From: HGM04593 sp045646965
GTDB taxonomy: Bacteria > Bacteroidota > Bacteroidia > Bacteroidales > Bacteroidaceae
Length of the DNA stretch: 64,000 nucleotides
Assembly: GCA_045646965.1 (NCBI GenBank)
Contig: JAZRLR010000023.1
Span: 1 to 64,000 of the forward strand
Direction: 5' to 3'
The notes beneath the pieces are model-generated. The model saw only the letters and a program-made list of their open reading frames with translations. It did no database searches and was not told where the DNA came from. Both the position numbers and the translations under genes were made by a program. Of the stretch, positions 34,398-43,399 are shown one piece after another (the first letter of the stretch is position 1; every line of letters starts with the position of its first letter).

Positions 34398-37300
34398 ATG
34401 AAAAAATATCTACTTTCAGCGTTACTTACGGTGATTACGGCAGCAGCCTGGGCGGCCACACCATTCAAAGTGACAACCATCGAAAACGGCGCATTTGCCG
34501 AGGGTACCACTTGGTACACTATGGCTTTGGGCAACGGCGCGAGCATCCTTGCCGACAACGACGGCGCCGAGTACATCACCGTGGGACGCTCCAACACAAA
34601 ATACGAGGACAGCGACCTGTGGTGCTTTGTGGGTAACGAAGCCGACGGATACAAGATATACAACCGTCAGGCAGGCACAGGCAAGGTTCTTGCCTCGTCA
34701 AAGACTATGGTCAGCGGAGGTGGAGGCACCTACCCCACTATGCAGAGCGTCACAGCACTGCCCGACAGCTATGTGGGTGCGTGGGACTTTGTCTCTTCTA
34801 CACAAATTGCCAATGTAGAGGGCTATTTTATGCAACTCCACGGCACTGACTACGCAGTGAACAACTACGGCGGCAACGGCAAGCTCGCCTTCTGGACAGG
34901 AGGAAAGGACGCCGGTTCTACCATACGTTTCACAATTGCCGAGGCTACTATAGAGATACTCACCACATCGGGCAACTTCACCGCAAGCAACGGCGACAAA
35001 AGCTGGCACTCGGCGTGGGCAAGCAGCGAGGCCACAGGGCTCACCCTTAACACGGGCGCAAACAATATGAAAAGCGTGAACCAATACATCGCAGGATATT
35101 CGGGAACGAGCGGCAGTAGCACCTACACCCTCACCGCACCCGAGGGGCTCTGCATAGCAGCCTACAGCTTCGATTTCACAAACACCGACACGGGAAGCCA
35201 CTCACTCACCCTGTCGGCAGGCGGCAAGAGCTACACTTCTTCGAGCGAGACACAGCACGTCAGCGTGGAGATTGAAGAGCCCCTGCGCACAGCCTCGTTC
35301 ACACAGAGCGGCGCAAACAAAGGCATCACATTTACAAATTTCAAAGTGACGCTGAAACCCTCATACACCGAGCCCGAGCCCTGCTTCGAGGTATTCCCCA
35401 CCCTCACCACAGGCGCAATCCCCTACCGCATCCCCGCCATCGCTACAGCCTCAAACGGGCACATCATCGCCGTTGCCGACTACCGTCACAGCCGTGCCGA
35501 CATTGGAATGGCAACCAACGGACGCATCGACCTGCGCGCACGCATCAGCGAAGACAACGGAGAGACCTGGGGAGATATTTTCGACATCATCCGCGGACAG
35601 GGCGCCAGCTCACCCGACTCAATGCACGTAGGCTTTGGCGACCCCTGCATCGTGGCCGACCGCGAGAGCAGCCGCGTGCTTGTCATCAGCTGCTCGGGTA
35701 ACGTATCATTCCCCAACGGGCAGCGCGACTGTCACCAAGGCATCGCACACTTCTACAGCGACGACTACGGCAAGAAATGGAGCGAGCCCGTAGACCGTTC
35801 CGAGAGCATCTACAAGCAGTTCGACAACACCTCACACGGCCCCGTGCGTGCTATGTTTGTGGGCTCGGGAAAAATTTCACAGAGCCAATACATAAAAGTG
35901 GGCGATTACTACCGCATCTACTGCGCCGTGCTTGTAAATAACGTAAACGGCACATACGTCAATTTCGTGCTCTATAGCGACGACTTCGGCGAGAGCTGGG
36001 CAGTGCTCGGCGGCGGTGAGATTTCACCCATCCCCGGAGGAGGCAACGAGCCCAAAGCCGACGAGCTCCCCGACGGTTCTGTAATCATCAGCTCACGCTG
36101 CACAGGCGGACGCTACTACAACATCTTCACCTACACCGACAGCAAAAAAGCCGAGGGTTCGTGGGGCACATCGCAGTTCTCGGGCGAGAGCAACGGCGGC
36201 ACAACAGCTGTCAATAACTCCACAAACGGCGAGATTATGTTTGTGCCCGCAAGACGCAAGGCCGATTATAAGAAGGTATATCTCGCACTGCAGTCGGTGC
36301 CCTTCGGCTCGGGACGTGCCAACGTAGGAATATATTACAAGGAACTCGAGTCACTTGCCGACTTCGTCTCACCCGCAGCCATCGCGTCAAACTGGGACGG
36401 CCGTCACCAGTCGAGCTACCTGTCGAGCGCATACTCTACAATGACCTTGCAGAAGGACAATAACGTAGGCTTCCTCTACGAAGAGGACACATACGGCACA
36501 AACGGCGGCGGATACACAATCGTCTACAAGAACTACAGCATAGAGTATCTCACCGACAGCGCCTATGTCTACGACGCCAATGTAGACAAAGACTCGCTCG
36601 TTGCAGTGGGCATAGACTCAAAGACCACCGCCCTGCAGCCCGGCGACAACAGCTATGTGGGCACATTGAAGGCCGAAGGCTTCAATGCCCTCGAGCGCGC
36701 GATGAGCAGCTACAAGGCAGCCCCCGGACAGGAGAGCTACGAAGCACTCAACGCAACCATCGCAGCTATGGAGCGTTACGAAGTGGAGCCCGGCAAGTAC
36801 TATCGCATACGCAACACCGAGCGCAGCAACGCCTCGCTCTACCTCAAGCCCGAAGCAAGCCGCGTAACCACCGCCACATCGAACCTCGGCAATGCCGACC
36901 AGCTCTTCACTTTCGTGCCCACAAGCGAGGGAGCAGCAGAATACTACCTGTGCAATAAAAACTACGAATATTTTCTCGGCCCCCTCGGAGCAAACGAGAC
37001 ACAGCCCATTGTCACAACCGACACATCGGCTGCGGGTGTGTGGAAGATAGAGAGTACCACATCGGGCCACAGTTCCATAGTGTGCCGCAATAACACTGGC
37101 GGCAATGTGGGCCTGCACCTGGCGGGCGACAACACACGCCTCGTGCCCTGGACCGCCAACGCCGCAGCGTCGCTCTGGTACATCGAGCCCATCGAAGAAC
37201 TCTCGGTGAGCATAAACAAATTTGCAGCCGTGTGCTACCCCTTTGCCATCACCCTCCCCGACGGCGTCACAGCCTACACCGCGGGCGCAGTTGAGAAAAA

Positions 37301-37745
37301 TGACGCAGGCACAGAGTATCTCCCCATCTTCGAGTACGGCTCTGCCACCGTGGCAGCAGGTGTCCCCGTGATTCTTGCCGCAGCAAACGGCACCTACACA
37401 CTCACCATAAGCGACGAAGCAGAGCCCTTCGACGGCACAAATGCTCTCAAAGGAGTATGCAAGAGCTCCTCTGTGAGCGGCAGCAACATCTTCCTGCTCA
37501 ATAACAACGGAAAGTTTGCCAAGCGCGCCTCCACATCGGGCACCATAGCCTCAAACAAGGGCTACTACACAAGCTCGGGCAGCGCCACTATCCTCGAGCT
37601 CGTCGTGAGCGAGAACACCTCGGTAGAGGGCATCGCAGGCACAGGCAAAGAGGTGAAGTTCTACGACCTCAAAGGCAACGAAGTTCAGGCGCCCACACGC
37701 GGCATCTATGTAACCTCCGAGGGAAAGAAAGTGCTTGTTTTTTAA
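34398..37745 (+). CDS. Secreted GH33 exo-alpha-sialidase, multidomain
   Basis: 1115 residues from the Met at 34398, where a signal peptide begins (MKKYLLSALLTVITAAAWA). An N-terminal beta-trefoil-like and a second beta domain (about 20-330) precede the six-bladed propeller. That starts with PYRIPAIATA near 343 (arginine-triad FRIP-type motif), with Asp boxes SEDNGETWG near 384, SDDYGKKWS near 454 and SDDFGESWA near 526. NEPKADELPDGS and SAYSTMTLQKDNNVGFLYEE carry the catalytic Glu and Tyr regions. Further C-terminal beta domains follow, ending FYDLKGNEV...GIYVTSEGKKV. It frees terminal sialic acid from glycans. Confidence 0.93.
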   Translation: MKKYLLSALLTVITAAAWAATPFKVTTIENGAFAEGTTWYTMALGNGASILADNDGAEYITVGRSNTKYEDSDLWCFVGNEADGYKIYNRQAGTGKVLASSKTMVSGGGGTYPTMQSVTALPDSYVGAWDFVSSTQIANVEGYFMQLHGTDYAVNNYGGNGKLAFWTGGKDAGSTIRFTIAEATIEILTTSGNFTASNGDKSWHSAWASSEATGLTLNTGANNMKSVNQYIAGYSGTSGSSTYTLTAPEGLCIAAYSFDFTNTDTGSHSLTLSAGGKSYTSSSETQHVSVEIEEPLRTASFTQSGANKGITFTNFKVTLKPSYTEPEPCFEVFPTLTTGAIPYRIPAIATASNGHIIAVADYRHSRADIGMATNGRIDLRARISEDNGETWGDIFDIIRGQGASSPDSMHVGFGDPCIVADRESSRVLVISCSGNVSFPNGQRDCHQGIAHFYSDDYGKKWSEPVDRSESIYKQFDNTSHGPVRAMFVGSGKISQSQYIKVGDYYRIYCAVLVNNVNGTYVNFVLYSDDFGESWAVLGGGEISPIPGGGNEPKADELPDGSVIISSRCTGGRYYNIFTYTDSKKAEGSWGTSQFSGESNGGTTAVNNSTNGEIMFVPARRKADYKKVYLALQSVPFGSGRANVGIYYKELESLADFVSPAAIASNWDGRHQSSYLSSAYSTMTLQKDNNVGFLYEEDTYGTNGGGYTIVYKNYSIEYLTDSAYVYDANVDKDSLVAVGIDSKTTALQPGDNSYVGTLKAEGFNALERAMSSYKAAPGQESYEALNATIAAMERYEVEPGKYYRIRNTERSNASLYLKPEASRVTTATSNLGNADQLFTFVPTSEGAAEYYLCNKNYEYFLGPLGANETQPIVTTDTSAAGVWKIESTTSGHSSIVCRNNTGGNVGLHLAGDNTRLVPWTANAAASLWYIEPIEELSVSINKFAAVCYPFAITLPDGVTAYTAGAVEKNDAGTEYLPIFEYGSATVAAGVPVILAAANGTYTLTISDEAEPFDGTNALKGVCKSSSVSGSNIFLLNNNGKFAKRASTSGTIASNKGYYTSSGSATILELVVSENTSVEGIAGTGKEVKFYDLKGNEVQAPTRGIYVTSEGKKVLVF

Positions 37746-37763
37746 CCAAGTAACGCCATAACA

Positions 37764-37799
37764 AAAAAACACGCAATGCTGTAGCATTGCGTGTTTTTT
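37764..37799. terminator. Bidirectional terminator between sialidase and antiporter genes
   Basis: ACACGCAATGCT and AGCATTGCGTGT, a perfect 12-bp stem, with A-run before and T-run after. Confidence 0.95.
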
Positions 37800-37816
37800 A
37801 TACATCCAACTCGGCA

Positions 37817-38767
37817 TCAGGCCGCGGCAAGCAGATAGGCCGTGTAAGCCACATAAACAGCTACAAGCAGCGCACCCTCGAAGCGGGTTATCGTGTGCTT
37901 GCCGCCGAAACGCGCCACAGCATATATGAGCAGCGAAGAGCCCACAAGCACATAGTAATCGACACAGCTGAAGCCGTCGAGCGCGATGGGCGTAATTGCC
38001 GCGCTGCAACCGAGAATAAAGAAAATATTCAGAATATTACTACCGAGCACATTACCGAGCGCAATGCCCACATTACCCTTGCGTGCGGCACTAACCGACA
38101 CAGCAAGCTCGGGCAGCGAACTGCCTGCCGACACAACCGTTATACCTATCACAGCCTCCGAGAGCCCCACGAAACGCGCAAGCTCCGTCGCACCGCTCAC
38201 AAAGATATTACCGCCAAAGATGAGCGCGGCAAGCCCGCACACAATATAAAGAGCAGTCTTCCACGCAGCAAGCGACTGCACCTCCTCGTCGTCGCTGTCG
38301 CCCGTGATTGAAAAGGTGTAACGCACAAACACGGCAAGGAAGCAGAGAAGCAACAAGCCGCCATATCGGGTGACATACTCACCCTCGCCGCCGCCCACAA
38401 GCATAGTGCCCGACACAAGGAGAAGCGCCACAGAAGCAAGCAGGTTAAAAGGAATCTCGCGCGACAGCATACGGGCGCTGAATTTTATGGGAGCGATAAG
38501 CGCAGTAATACCAAGAATGAACATTCCGTTGAAAATATTACTTCCAATCACATTGCCCAGCGCAAGCCCCGAGCTACCCCTTATAGCCGAGCTCAAGCTG
38601 ATGACAAGCTCGGGCAGAGAGGTTCCCAACGCCACAATCGTGAGACCAATTACAAGCTCACTTACATTGAAACGGCGTGCAAGAGCCGAAGCACCCTTTG
38701 TGAGAGCATCGGCACCCAGGATTACCATCACAATGCCGGCCACAAATTCAATTACAGATAAAATCAT
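37817..38767 (-). CDS. Calcium/sodium antiporter, CaCA family (YrbG-like)
   Basis: 316 residues, about ten hydrophobic helices in two inverted halves. Each half has the alpha-repeat motifs: ALGTSLPELVISL with LGNVIGSNIFNGMFILG in the first, and SAGSSLPELAVSV with LGNVLGSNILNIFFILG in the second. The Glu in SLPE binds the cation. A short acidic cytoplasmic loop (GDSDDEE) joins the halves. It likely exports Ca2+ in exchange for Na+ or H+. Two bases after the NUDIX gene, so same operon. Confidence 0.95.
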   Translation of the reverse strand: MILSVIEFVAGIVMVILGADALTKGASALARRFNVSELVIGLTIVALGTSLPELVISLSSAIRGSSGLALGNVIGSNIFNGMFILGITALIAPIKFSARMLSREIPFNLLASVALLLVSGTMLVGGGEGEYVTRYGGLLLLCFLAVFVRYTFSITGDSDDEEVQSLAAWKTALYIVCGLAALIFGGNIFVSGATELARFVGLSEAVIGITVVSAGSSLPELAVSVSAARKGNVGIALGNVLGSNILNIFFILGCSAAITPIALDGFSCVDYYVLVGSSLLIYAVARFGGKHTITRFEGALLVAVYVAYTAYLLAAA

Positions 38768-38769
38768 AA

Positions 38770-39285
38770 CTATATATTCAAATAACTTTTAATCTTCAGA
38801 AACTCCTGTTCAAAGTTGGGTGTGAGCACACCCTGCCCCATCGCAGCCTCAATCTCCTGCACAGCCCAGAAACGGCCGCCGTCGAGCTCGTCGCTCGGGC
38901 ACACCTCGCCGTCGTACACACAGCTGTACACATATACAAGTTCCTTTTCCCTCTCACTTTCAAATAGATATTTAAGCAGAAAGCGGGGTGCGAAATCGGT
39001 CACGCCAAGCTCCTCGCGCACCTCACGCACAAGAGCCTCATCGACAGCCTCCCCAAAATCTATGTGACCGCCCACGGCAGTGTCCCACTTACCCGGCTGT
39101 ATATCCTTCCACAGAGGGCGCTGCTGCAGATAGAGCCTGCCCGCGCTGTCGAAAAGATGCAGATGCGCCACAGGATGCAGCAATTTACTGCCGTCGTGAC
39201 ACTCGCCGCGCGTTGCGCTTCCCACCACGGCACCGGTCTCGTCCACGATGGGAAAAATCTCCTTGCTGTTATCCTTTTTTGTCAT
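38770..39285 (-). CDS. NUDIX hydrolase (isopentenyl-diphosphate isomerase-like subgroup)
   Basis: 171 residues. The Nudix box GHIDFGEAVDEALVREVREELGV fits GX5EX7REUXEEXGU exactly. The N-terminal EIFPIVDETGAVVGSATRGECH and HPVAHLHLFDSAGRLYLQQRP resemble the YfcD/IDI-like group. The substrate is a nucleoside or other diphosphate and cannot be named. First gene of a two-gene unit with the antiporter. Confidence 0.9.
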   Translation of the reverse strand: MTKKDNSKEIFPIVDETGAVVGSATRGECHDGSKLLHPVAHLHLFDSAGRLYLQQRPLWKDIQPGKWDTAVGGHIDFGEAVDEALVREVREELGVTDFAPRFLLKYLFESEREKELVYVYSCVYDGEVCPSDELDGGRFWAVQEIEAAMGQGVLTPNFEQEFLKIKSYLNI

Positions 39286-39431
39286 ACGTTTATTCTTCTA
39301 CTAAAGACATTTACGCTTGTCGCGCTTTACGGGGCGCAAAATTACACAAATTGCCACTATCGGCAAAATATATTTCAAAATAAGACGGAATAAAAAAGCG
39401 ACACAAGCCGCCACATTGAAATTTGGAGAGT

Positions 39432-40988
39432 CTATTTCTCCTCGTGATATTCTGTTTCTGTGTTCACGTTCCACACAGCAGAGCGCGCCGCGCCGTCGCA
39501 CACACAATCCACGGCGGCAAAAGCCGTGAGCATAGAATGGTCCATATTATTATACCTGTGCTGACCGTTGCGCCCAATGCAATAGAGATTCTCGATGCCG
39601 TCGAGATAGCTGCGCACCTCGCCCAGCCTGTCGTAAGTGCCGAAATAGGCGGGGTAGGCTTTTTTCATCTTCACCACGTTGGCCGACAGCACCGCCGACG
39701 AGTCTATGATATCTATTTTCTCCATTTCGCCCACCGCCATAGCAATGAACTCCTCCTCGCTCATCTGCCACAGTTCATCGCCCTCGTTGCAGAAATATTC
39801 GAGCCCCAGGAAGATGGTATTCTCGTAGTCGGCGACCATATAAGGCGACCAGTTATTGAACACCTGCAAGCGCCCCACCTTCACATCGCGTTCCTGAATA
39901 TATATCCAGGTGTCGGGCACTCTGTCGGCGTATGTACGCAGTTTCGTGCTGTTTTTTATCTTTAATTTATCTACAAGAAGCCCCACGGTGATAAAATCGC
40001 GGTAAGGCAGCCCGCCGGCTACCTGCTGCACATTGCGCGGCACGACGTCGCCCTGCATCGATGCCACGAGGTCCTTCACGGGCATCGACGAGAAGAGATA
40101 GTCGCACTCTATGGTGCGCTCCGAGCCGTCGGCAAGCCTGCACACGACCGACGCCACACGCCCGCCGTGCACGTTCACGCGCTCCACACGGTGCTCGGTG
40201 AGAAGAGAGCCGCCACGCGATGTCACGCTCTCGGCAACGCACTCCCACAACTGCCCCGGGCCATATTTGGGATAGAGAAACTGCTCAATCAACGACGTTT
40301 CTACCTTCTTTTGCGATATATCCTTACTGCGGAAGGGCTTCTTCAACGCATCGAGCAGAATAGCCGTTACCGACACACCCTTCACACGCTGACTACCCCA
40401 GTCGGCACCGAGCTGCGATGGGTGCCTGCCCCACACCTTCTGCGTGTAGTCCTCAAAGAAAAGTTCATACAGAGGACGTCCGAAGCGGTTTATATAGAAA
40501 TTCTCCAAAGAATCTTCGGGACGTTTCTTCAAGCGGGCGGCTATGTAACCGCAGGCGGCACACAATGTGCGCCACAGCCCCATATTTGAGAAAGTGGAAA
40601 ACTTGAGCGAGATAGGATAAGGGAAAAATTTCCTCAAGAAAAAAATGCGTGAGACACGACGACGACGCAGCATCACCTTCTCGTCACACTGCGGATTGGG
40701 AGAGACTGCCCCCTCGGCTGCGCCGAGCAGAATCTCGTCATACGCGGGAGATGCCTGCAAGGGTAACACACTGCCCCACCACTGCATAATTCTGTCGTTC
40801 TTCGAAAAGAAACGGTGCCCGCCTATGTCCATACGGTTACCGCCGAAATTCACGGTCTGCGATATGCCGCCTATAGCCTTGCTCTCCTCCACAATTACAG
40901 GTACAAAGCCTCGGCCCAGCAGCTCATAGGCCGCGGTTAGACCGGCAGGGCCGGCACCGATTATCACGACACGTTTATTTTTTTCCAT
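39432..40988 (-). CDS. FAD-dependent oxidoreductase, UDP-galactopyranose mutase/amine oxidase-like
   Basis: 518 residues from MEKNKRVVIIGAGPAGLTAAYELL at 40988; 16 upstream codons are unconserved. The dinucleotide-binding GxGxxG is at residues about 10-15, followed by VEESKAIGGISQTVNFGGNRMDIGGHRFF, typical of protoporphyrinogen-oxidase, desaturase and UGM-type flavoproteins. The C-terminal YCIGRNGQHRYNNMDHSMLTA is the second FAD contact. Such proteins in Bacteroidota often sit in polysaccharide loci; here it is alone, so the substrate is unknown. Confidence 0.85.
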   Translation of the reverse strand: MEKNKRVVIIGAGPAGLTAAYELLGRGFVPVIVEESKAIGGISQTVNFGGNRMDIGGHRFFSKNDRIMQWWGSVLPLQASPAYDEILLGAAEGAVSPNPQCDEKVMLRRRRVSRIFFLRKFFPYPISLKFSTFSNMGLWRTLCAACGYIAARLKKRPEDSLENFYINRFGRPLYELFFEDYTQKVWGRHPSQLGADWGSQRVKGVSVTAILLDALKKPFRSKDISQKKVETSLIEQFLYPKYGPGQLWECVAESVTSRGGSLLTEHRVERVNVHGGRVASVVCRLADGSERTIECDYLFSSMPVKDLVASMQGDVVPRNVQQVAGGLPYRDFITVGLLVDKLKIKNSTKLRTYADRVPDTWIYIQERDVKVGRLQVFNNWSPYMVADYENTIFLGLEYFCNEGDELWQMSEEEFIAMAVGEMEKIDIIDSSAVLSANVVKMKKAYPAYFGTYDRLGEVRSYLDGIENLYCIGRNGQHRYNNMDHSMLTAFAAVDCVCDGAARSAVWNVNTETEYHEEK

Positions 40989-41162
40989 TCCAAAAACTCC
41001 CTGCAAATATATAAGTTTTTTTGATGCGGGGAGCATTTTCTCGCAAAAAGCATACTAAAAAACAGTGTTTTACGCTTCACTGCAAAAGAGTTACCACTCA
41101 CAGGCGACGCAAAGCGTACCCTATAACCCATTTTTATTTCACCAACCGGCAGGCGACGAAAT

Positions 41163-42638
41163 CTATTTCTCCACAATACGTTCAAAGTCGGCCTCTATGT
41201 TACAATTATATTCAAAGTCCCACAATGCGATGCTGCGTATCTTGTAATAGTAATACCAGTAATCCTGCAGGCGATAGATGTAGCTGCGGCGCGCCGAGTC
41301 TTTGCTCACCTGCGCATCGTTAAGGTCTATGGTGCTTATTTTACCAATCATAAAAGTCTCGAGATTGGTATTGTAGCGTTTCTCGGCAATTTTATCGGCT
41401 TCGCCGGCAATCTCGAGCAGACGCTGCTGATTGTTAAACTGCTCCACAAGCACAAAGAGGTTATTCTTAAAGTTGCGCATTTCCTGCTCTATGCGGTTAT
41501 TTGTTATCTCGCGGTTACTCTCGGCCATCTTTATGTTACCGCGTCGCTTGCCCCAGTCGAGTATGGGAATGCTTATACCCACATTCACAATCTGATTCTC
41601 GTTCAACCTGCTATATGCAGAGTTAAACTCGCTGTCGGTGCCGCTGCAACCTATCTGCGCGGTGAGATTTACCTGCCGCAAATTACTTTTTGCACTTGCC
41701 ACGTTGTAATCGGCCTGCAAACGGCGACGCTCCATATTATGCAAAAGGGAATTATTTGTGAGAGCCTTGTCGAGTACCTCGTCAAAAAGCAGACTCACAC
41801 GTGCGGTTCGGCCGGGAAGTACCGGAATAACCTCGGTGTCGTTCTCCAAATTGAGAAATGTACACAAGGCAAATTGCGCGCTCTTCACAGAACTCTCGCA
41901 ACTTGTGAGCGACGACTCCTCGTTGAGCACGTTGAGCCTTATCTGCAGCACATCGTTCTCGCTCACCTTGCCCATTTTGCGCTTGGCAAGTGCCACATCG
42001 TAGAGTTTTCTTGCGTTGTCGAGATTCTGGCGGGCTATATTCTCGTTTTCTATGGCTATGAGCAGCCCGAAGAAATAGTTTATGCAGTTCATCGTTATCT
42101 CCTCGGTATCGCTCAAGAAATTGGCCTTTGCTTCGGCATAGCGCACAGGGTATATGCGACGGTTCCATTTTGTAGTGTTTACGCCAAATAGCGGCTGCGT
42201 GAGACTCAACGTAACGGGAGTGCTCATAAAACGCTTGTCCCTGCTGCCGGTGAGGGTTTTCAGGTAGTCGAGAGAGCTGCTCAACGAGAGCGTTCCGCCT
42301 GTGAGCCATATATTCTGCCTTACATTTACCTTGCCATTCATTTGCAGGTAGTTATTACGCACAAAGGTATATGAGCCGTCACTGTTCTGATAGCTGTTGT
42401 AACTGCGGCTTATGTAGGGTGCCGTAGCGCTTAAATTTACCTCGGGCAAGAGGTCGGCCTTGTAGCTGCGATACTCCCAATAGGCCACACGCAACTCGTC
42501 TAGCGCCACGGCTGCGTCGAGGCTGCGTGTGCGTGCCATAAGTATTGCGTCGTCGAGCGTGAGTCGCAGGGTGTCGCCCGCGCTGCAATGTATCGCAAAC
42601 AGAAGTAAAATAAATACAGAAGAAATGCCTCGTTTCAT
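41163..42638 (-). CDS. TolC-family outer membrane channel
   Basis: 491 residues from MKRGISSVFILLLFAIHCSAG at 42638 (signal peptide); nine upstream codons are unconserved. The outer membrane efflux protein fold appears as two halves with long helices, e.g. IARQNLDNARKLYDVALAKRKMGKVSENDVLQIRL and the equivalent ERRRLQADYNVASAKSNLRQVNL. TolC trimers span the outer membrane and periplasm. It is the last gene of the sub-operon fired from the promoter at 46057 and gives the efflux system its exit duct. Confidence 0.93.
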   Translation of the reverse strand: MKRGISSVFILLLFAIHCSAGDTLRLTLDDAILMARTRSLDAAVALDELRVAYWEYRSYKADLLPEVNLSATAPYISRSYNSYQNSDGSYTFVRNNYLQMNGKVNVRQNIWLTGGTLSLSSSLDYLKTLTGSRDKRFMSTPVTLSLTQPLFGVNTTKWNRRIYPVRYAEAKANFLSDTEEITMNCINYFFGLLIAIENENIARQNLDNARKLYDVALAKRKMGKVSENDVLQIRLNVLNEESSLTSCESSVKSAQFALCTFLNLENDTEVIPVLPGRTARVSLLFDEVLDKALTNNSLLHNMERRRLQADYNVASAKSNLRQVNLTAQIGCSGTDSEFNSAYSRLNENQIVNVGISIPILDWGKRRGNIKMAESNREITNNRIEQEMRNFKNNLFVLVEQFNNQQRLLEIAGEADKIAEKRYNTNLETFMIGKISTIDLNDAQVSKDSARRSYIYRLQDYWYYYYKIRSIALWDFEYNCNIEADFERIVEK

Positions 42639-42649
42639 AAAGGAGAATT

Positions 42650-42690
42650 TTAAAAGTATAGGCACGCTCCGCAGGAGGCACGCCTATACT
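42650..42690 (-). terminator. Hairpin between the ABC ATPase and TolC-type genes
   Basis: AGTATAGGC and GCCTATACT form a 9-bp stem with inner CTCC/GGAG pairing, followed by TTTTA on the minus strand, only 13 bases before the TolC-type start. It may be a partial terminator that lowers outer-membrane channel expression relative to the ATPase. Confidence 0.55.
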
Positions 42691-42705
42691 CACGTTATGA
42701 AAAAG

Positions 42706-43380
42706 TTATTCTATGCGGCGGCCGTCAAAGAAACGTATGGTGCGCGATGTCTGCTTCGCCTGCTCCTCGTTGTGAGTGACCATCACAATGGTGCGCCCGT
42801 CCTCCTTGTTCAGTTTGTGAAGAATCTCCATAATCTCGGCGCCCATCTTTGAGTCGAGGTTACCTGTGGGCTCGTCGGCGAGGATTATCTCGGGGTTGCC
42901 GATGATTGCACGTGCTATGGCCACTCGCTGACACTGTCCGCCCGACAACTGCGACGGCATATGATACATACGGTGGCTCAAGCCTACACGCTCGAGCATC
43001 TCCTTGGCAAGCCTGCGGCGCTCGCTGCGCTTCACGCCGCGGTAAAGGAGAGGCAGCTCCACGTTGTCAATTACGTTGAGCGAGTTTATCAAGTGAAAAC
43101 TTTGGAACACAAAGCCCAGCGTGCGGTTACGAAAGTCGGCCATCTCCTTGTCGCTCATACCCGTTGCATCGTATCCCGCAATCTCTATTGTGCCGTTTGT
43201 AGGCTCGTCGAGCAGGCCTATGATATTCAGCAGAGTAGATTTTCCACAACCCGACGGGCCCATAATACTCACGAACTCTCCTTTCTTCACCTCAATGTTC
43301 ACATTCTCAAGCGCCTGTGTCTCGATGGTGTCGGTACGATAAATTTTGTTAATTTCGGTAAGTTTGATAATTGTCTCCAT
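42706..43380 (-). CDS. ABC transporter ATPase, MacB/LolD type
   Basis: 224 residues. Walker A is GPSGCGKS, LSGGQCQRVAIARA the signature, IILADEPTGNLDS Walker B, and VTHNEEQA the switch His. The LolD/MacB subgroup is recognised by LDEPTNGTIEIAG and FVFQSFHLINSLNVIDNVELPL. It powers type VII (mechanotransmission) ABC systems. It is the only ATPase in a locus with six permeases, so presumably it is shared. Confidence 0.95.
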   Translation of the reverse strand: METIIKLTEINKIYRTDTIETQALENVNIEVKKGEFVSIMGPSGCGKSTLLNIIGLLDEPTNGTIEIAGYDATGMSDKEMADFRNRTLGFVFQSFHLINSLNVIDNVELPLLYRGVKRSERRRLAKEMLERVGLSHRMYHMPSQLSGGQCQRVAIARAIIGNPEIILADEPTGNLDSKMGAEIMEILHKLNKEDGRTIVMVTHNEEQAKQTSRTIRFFDGRRIE

Positions 43381-43399
43381 ATATTTTATTTTTTATCAG

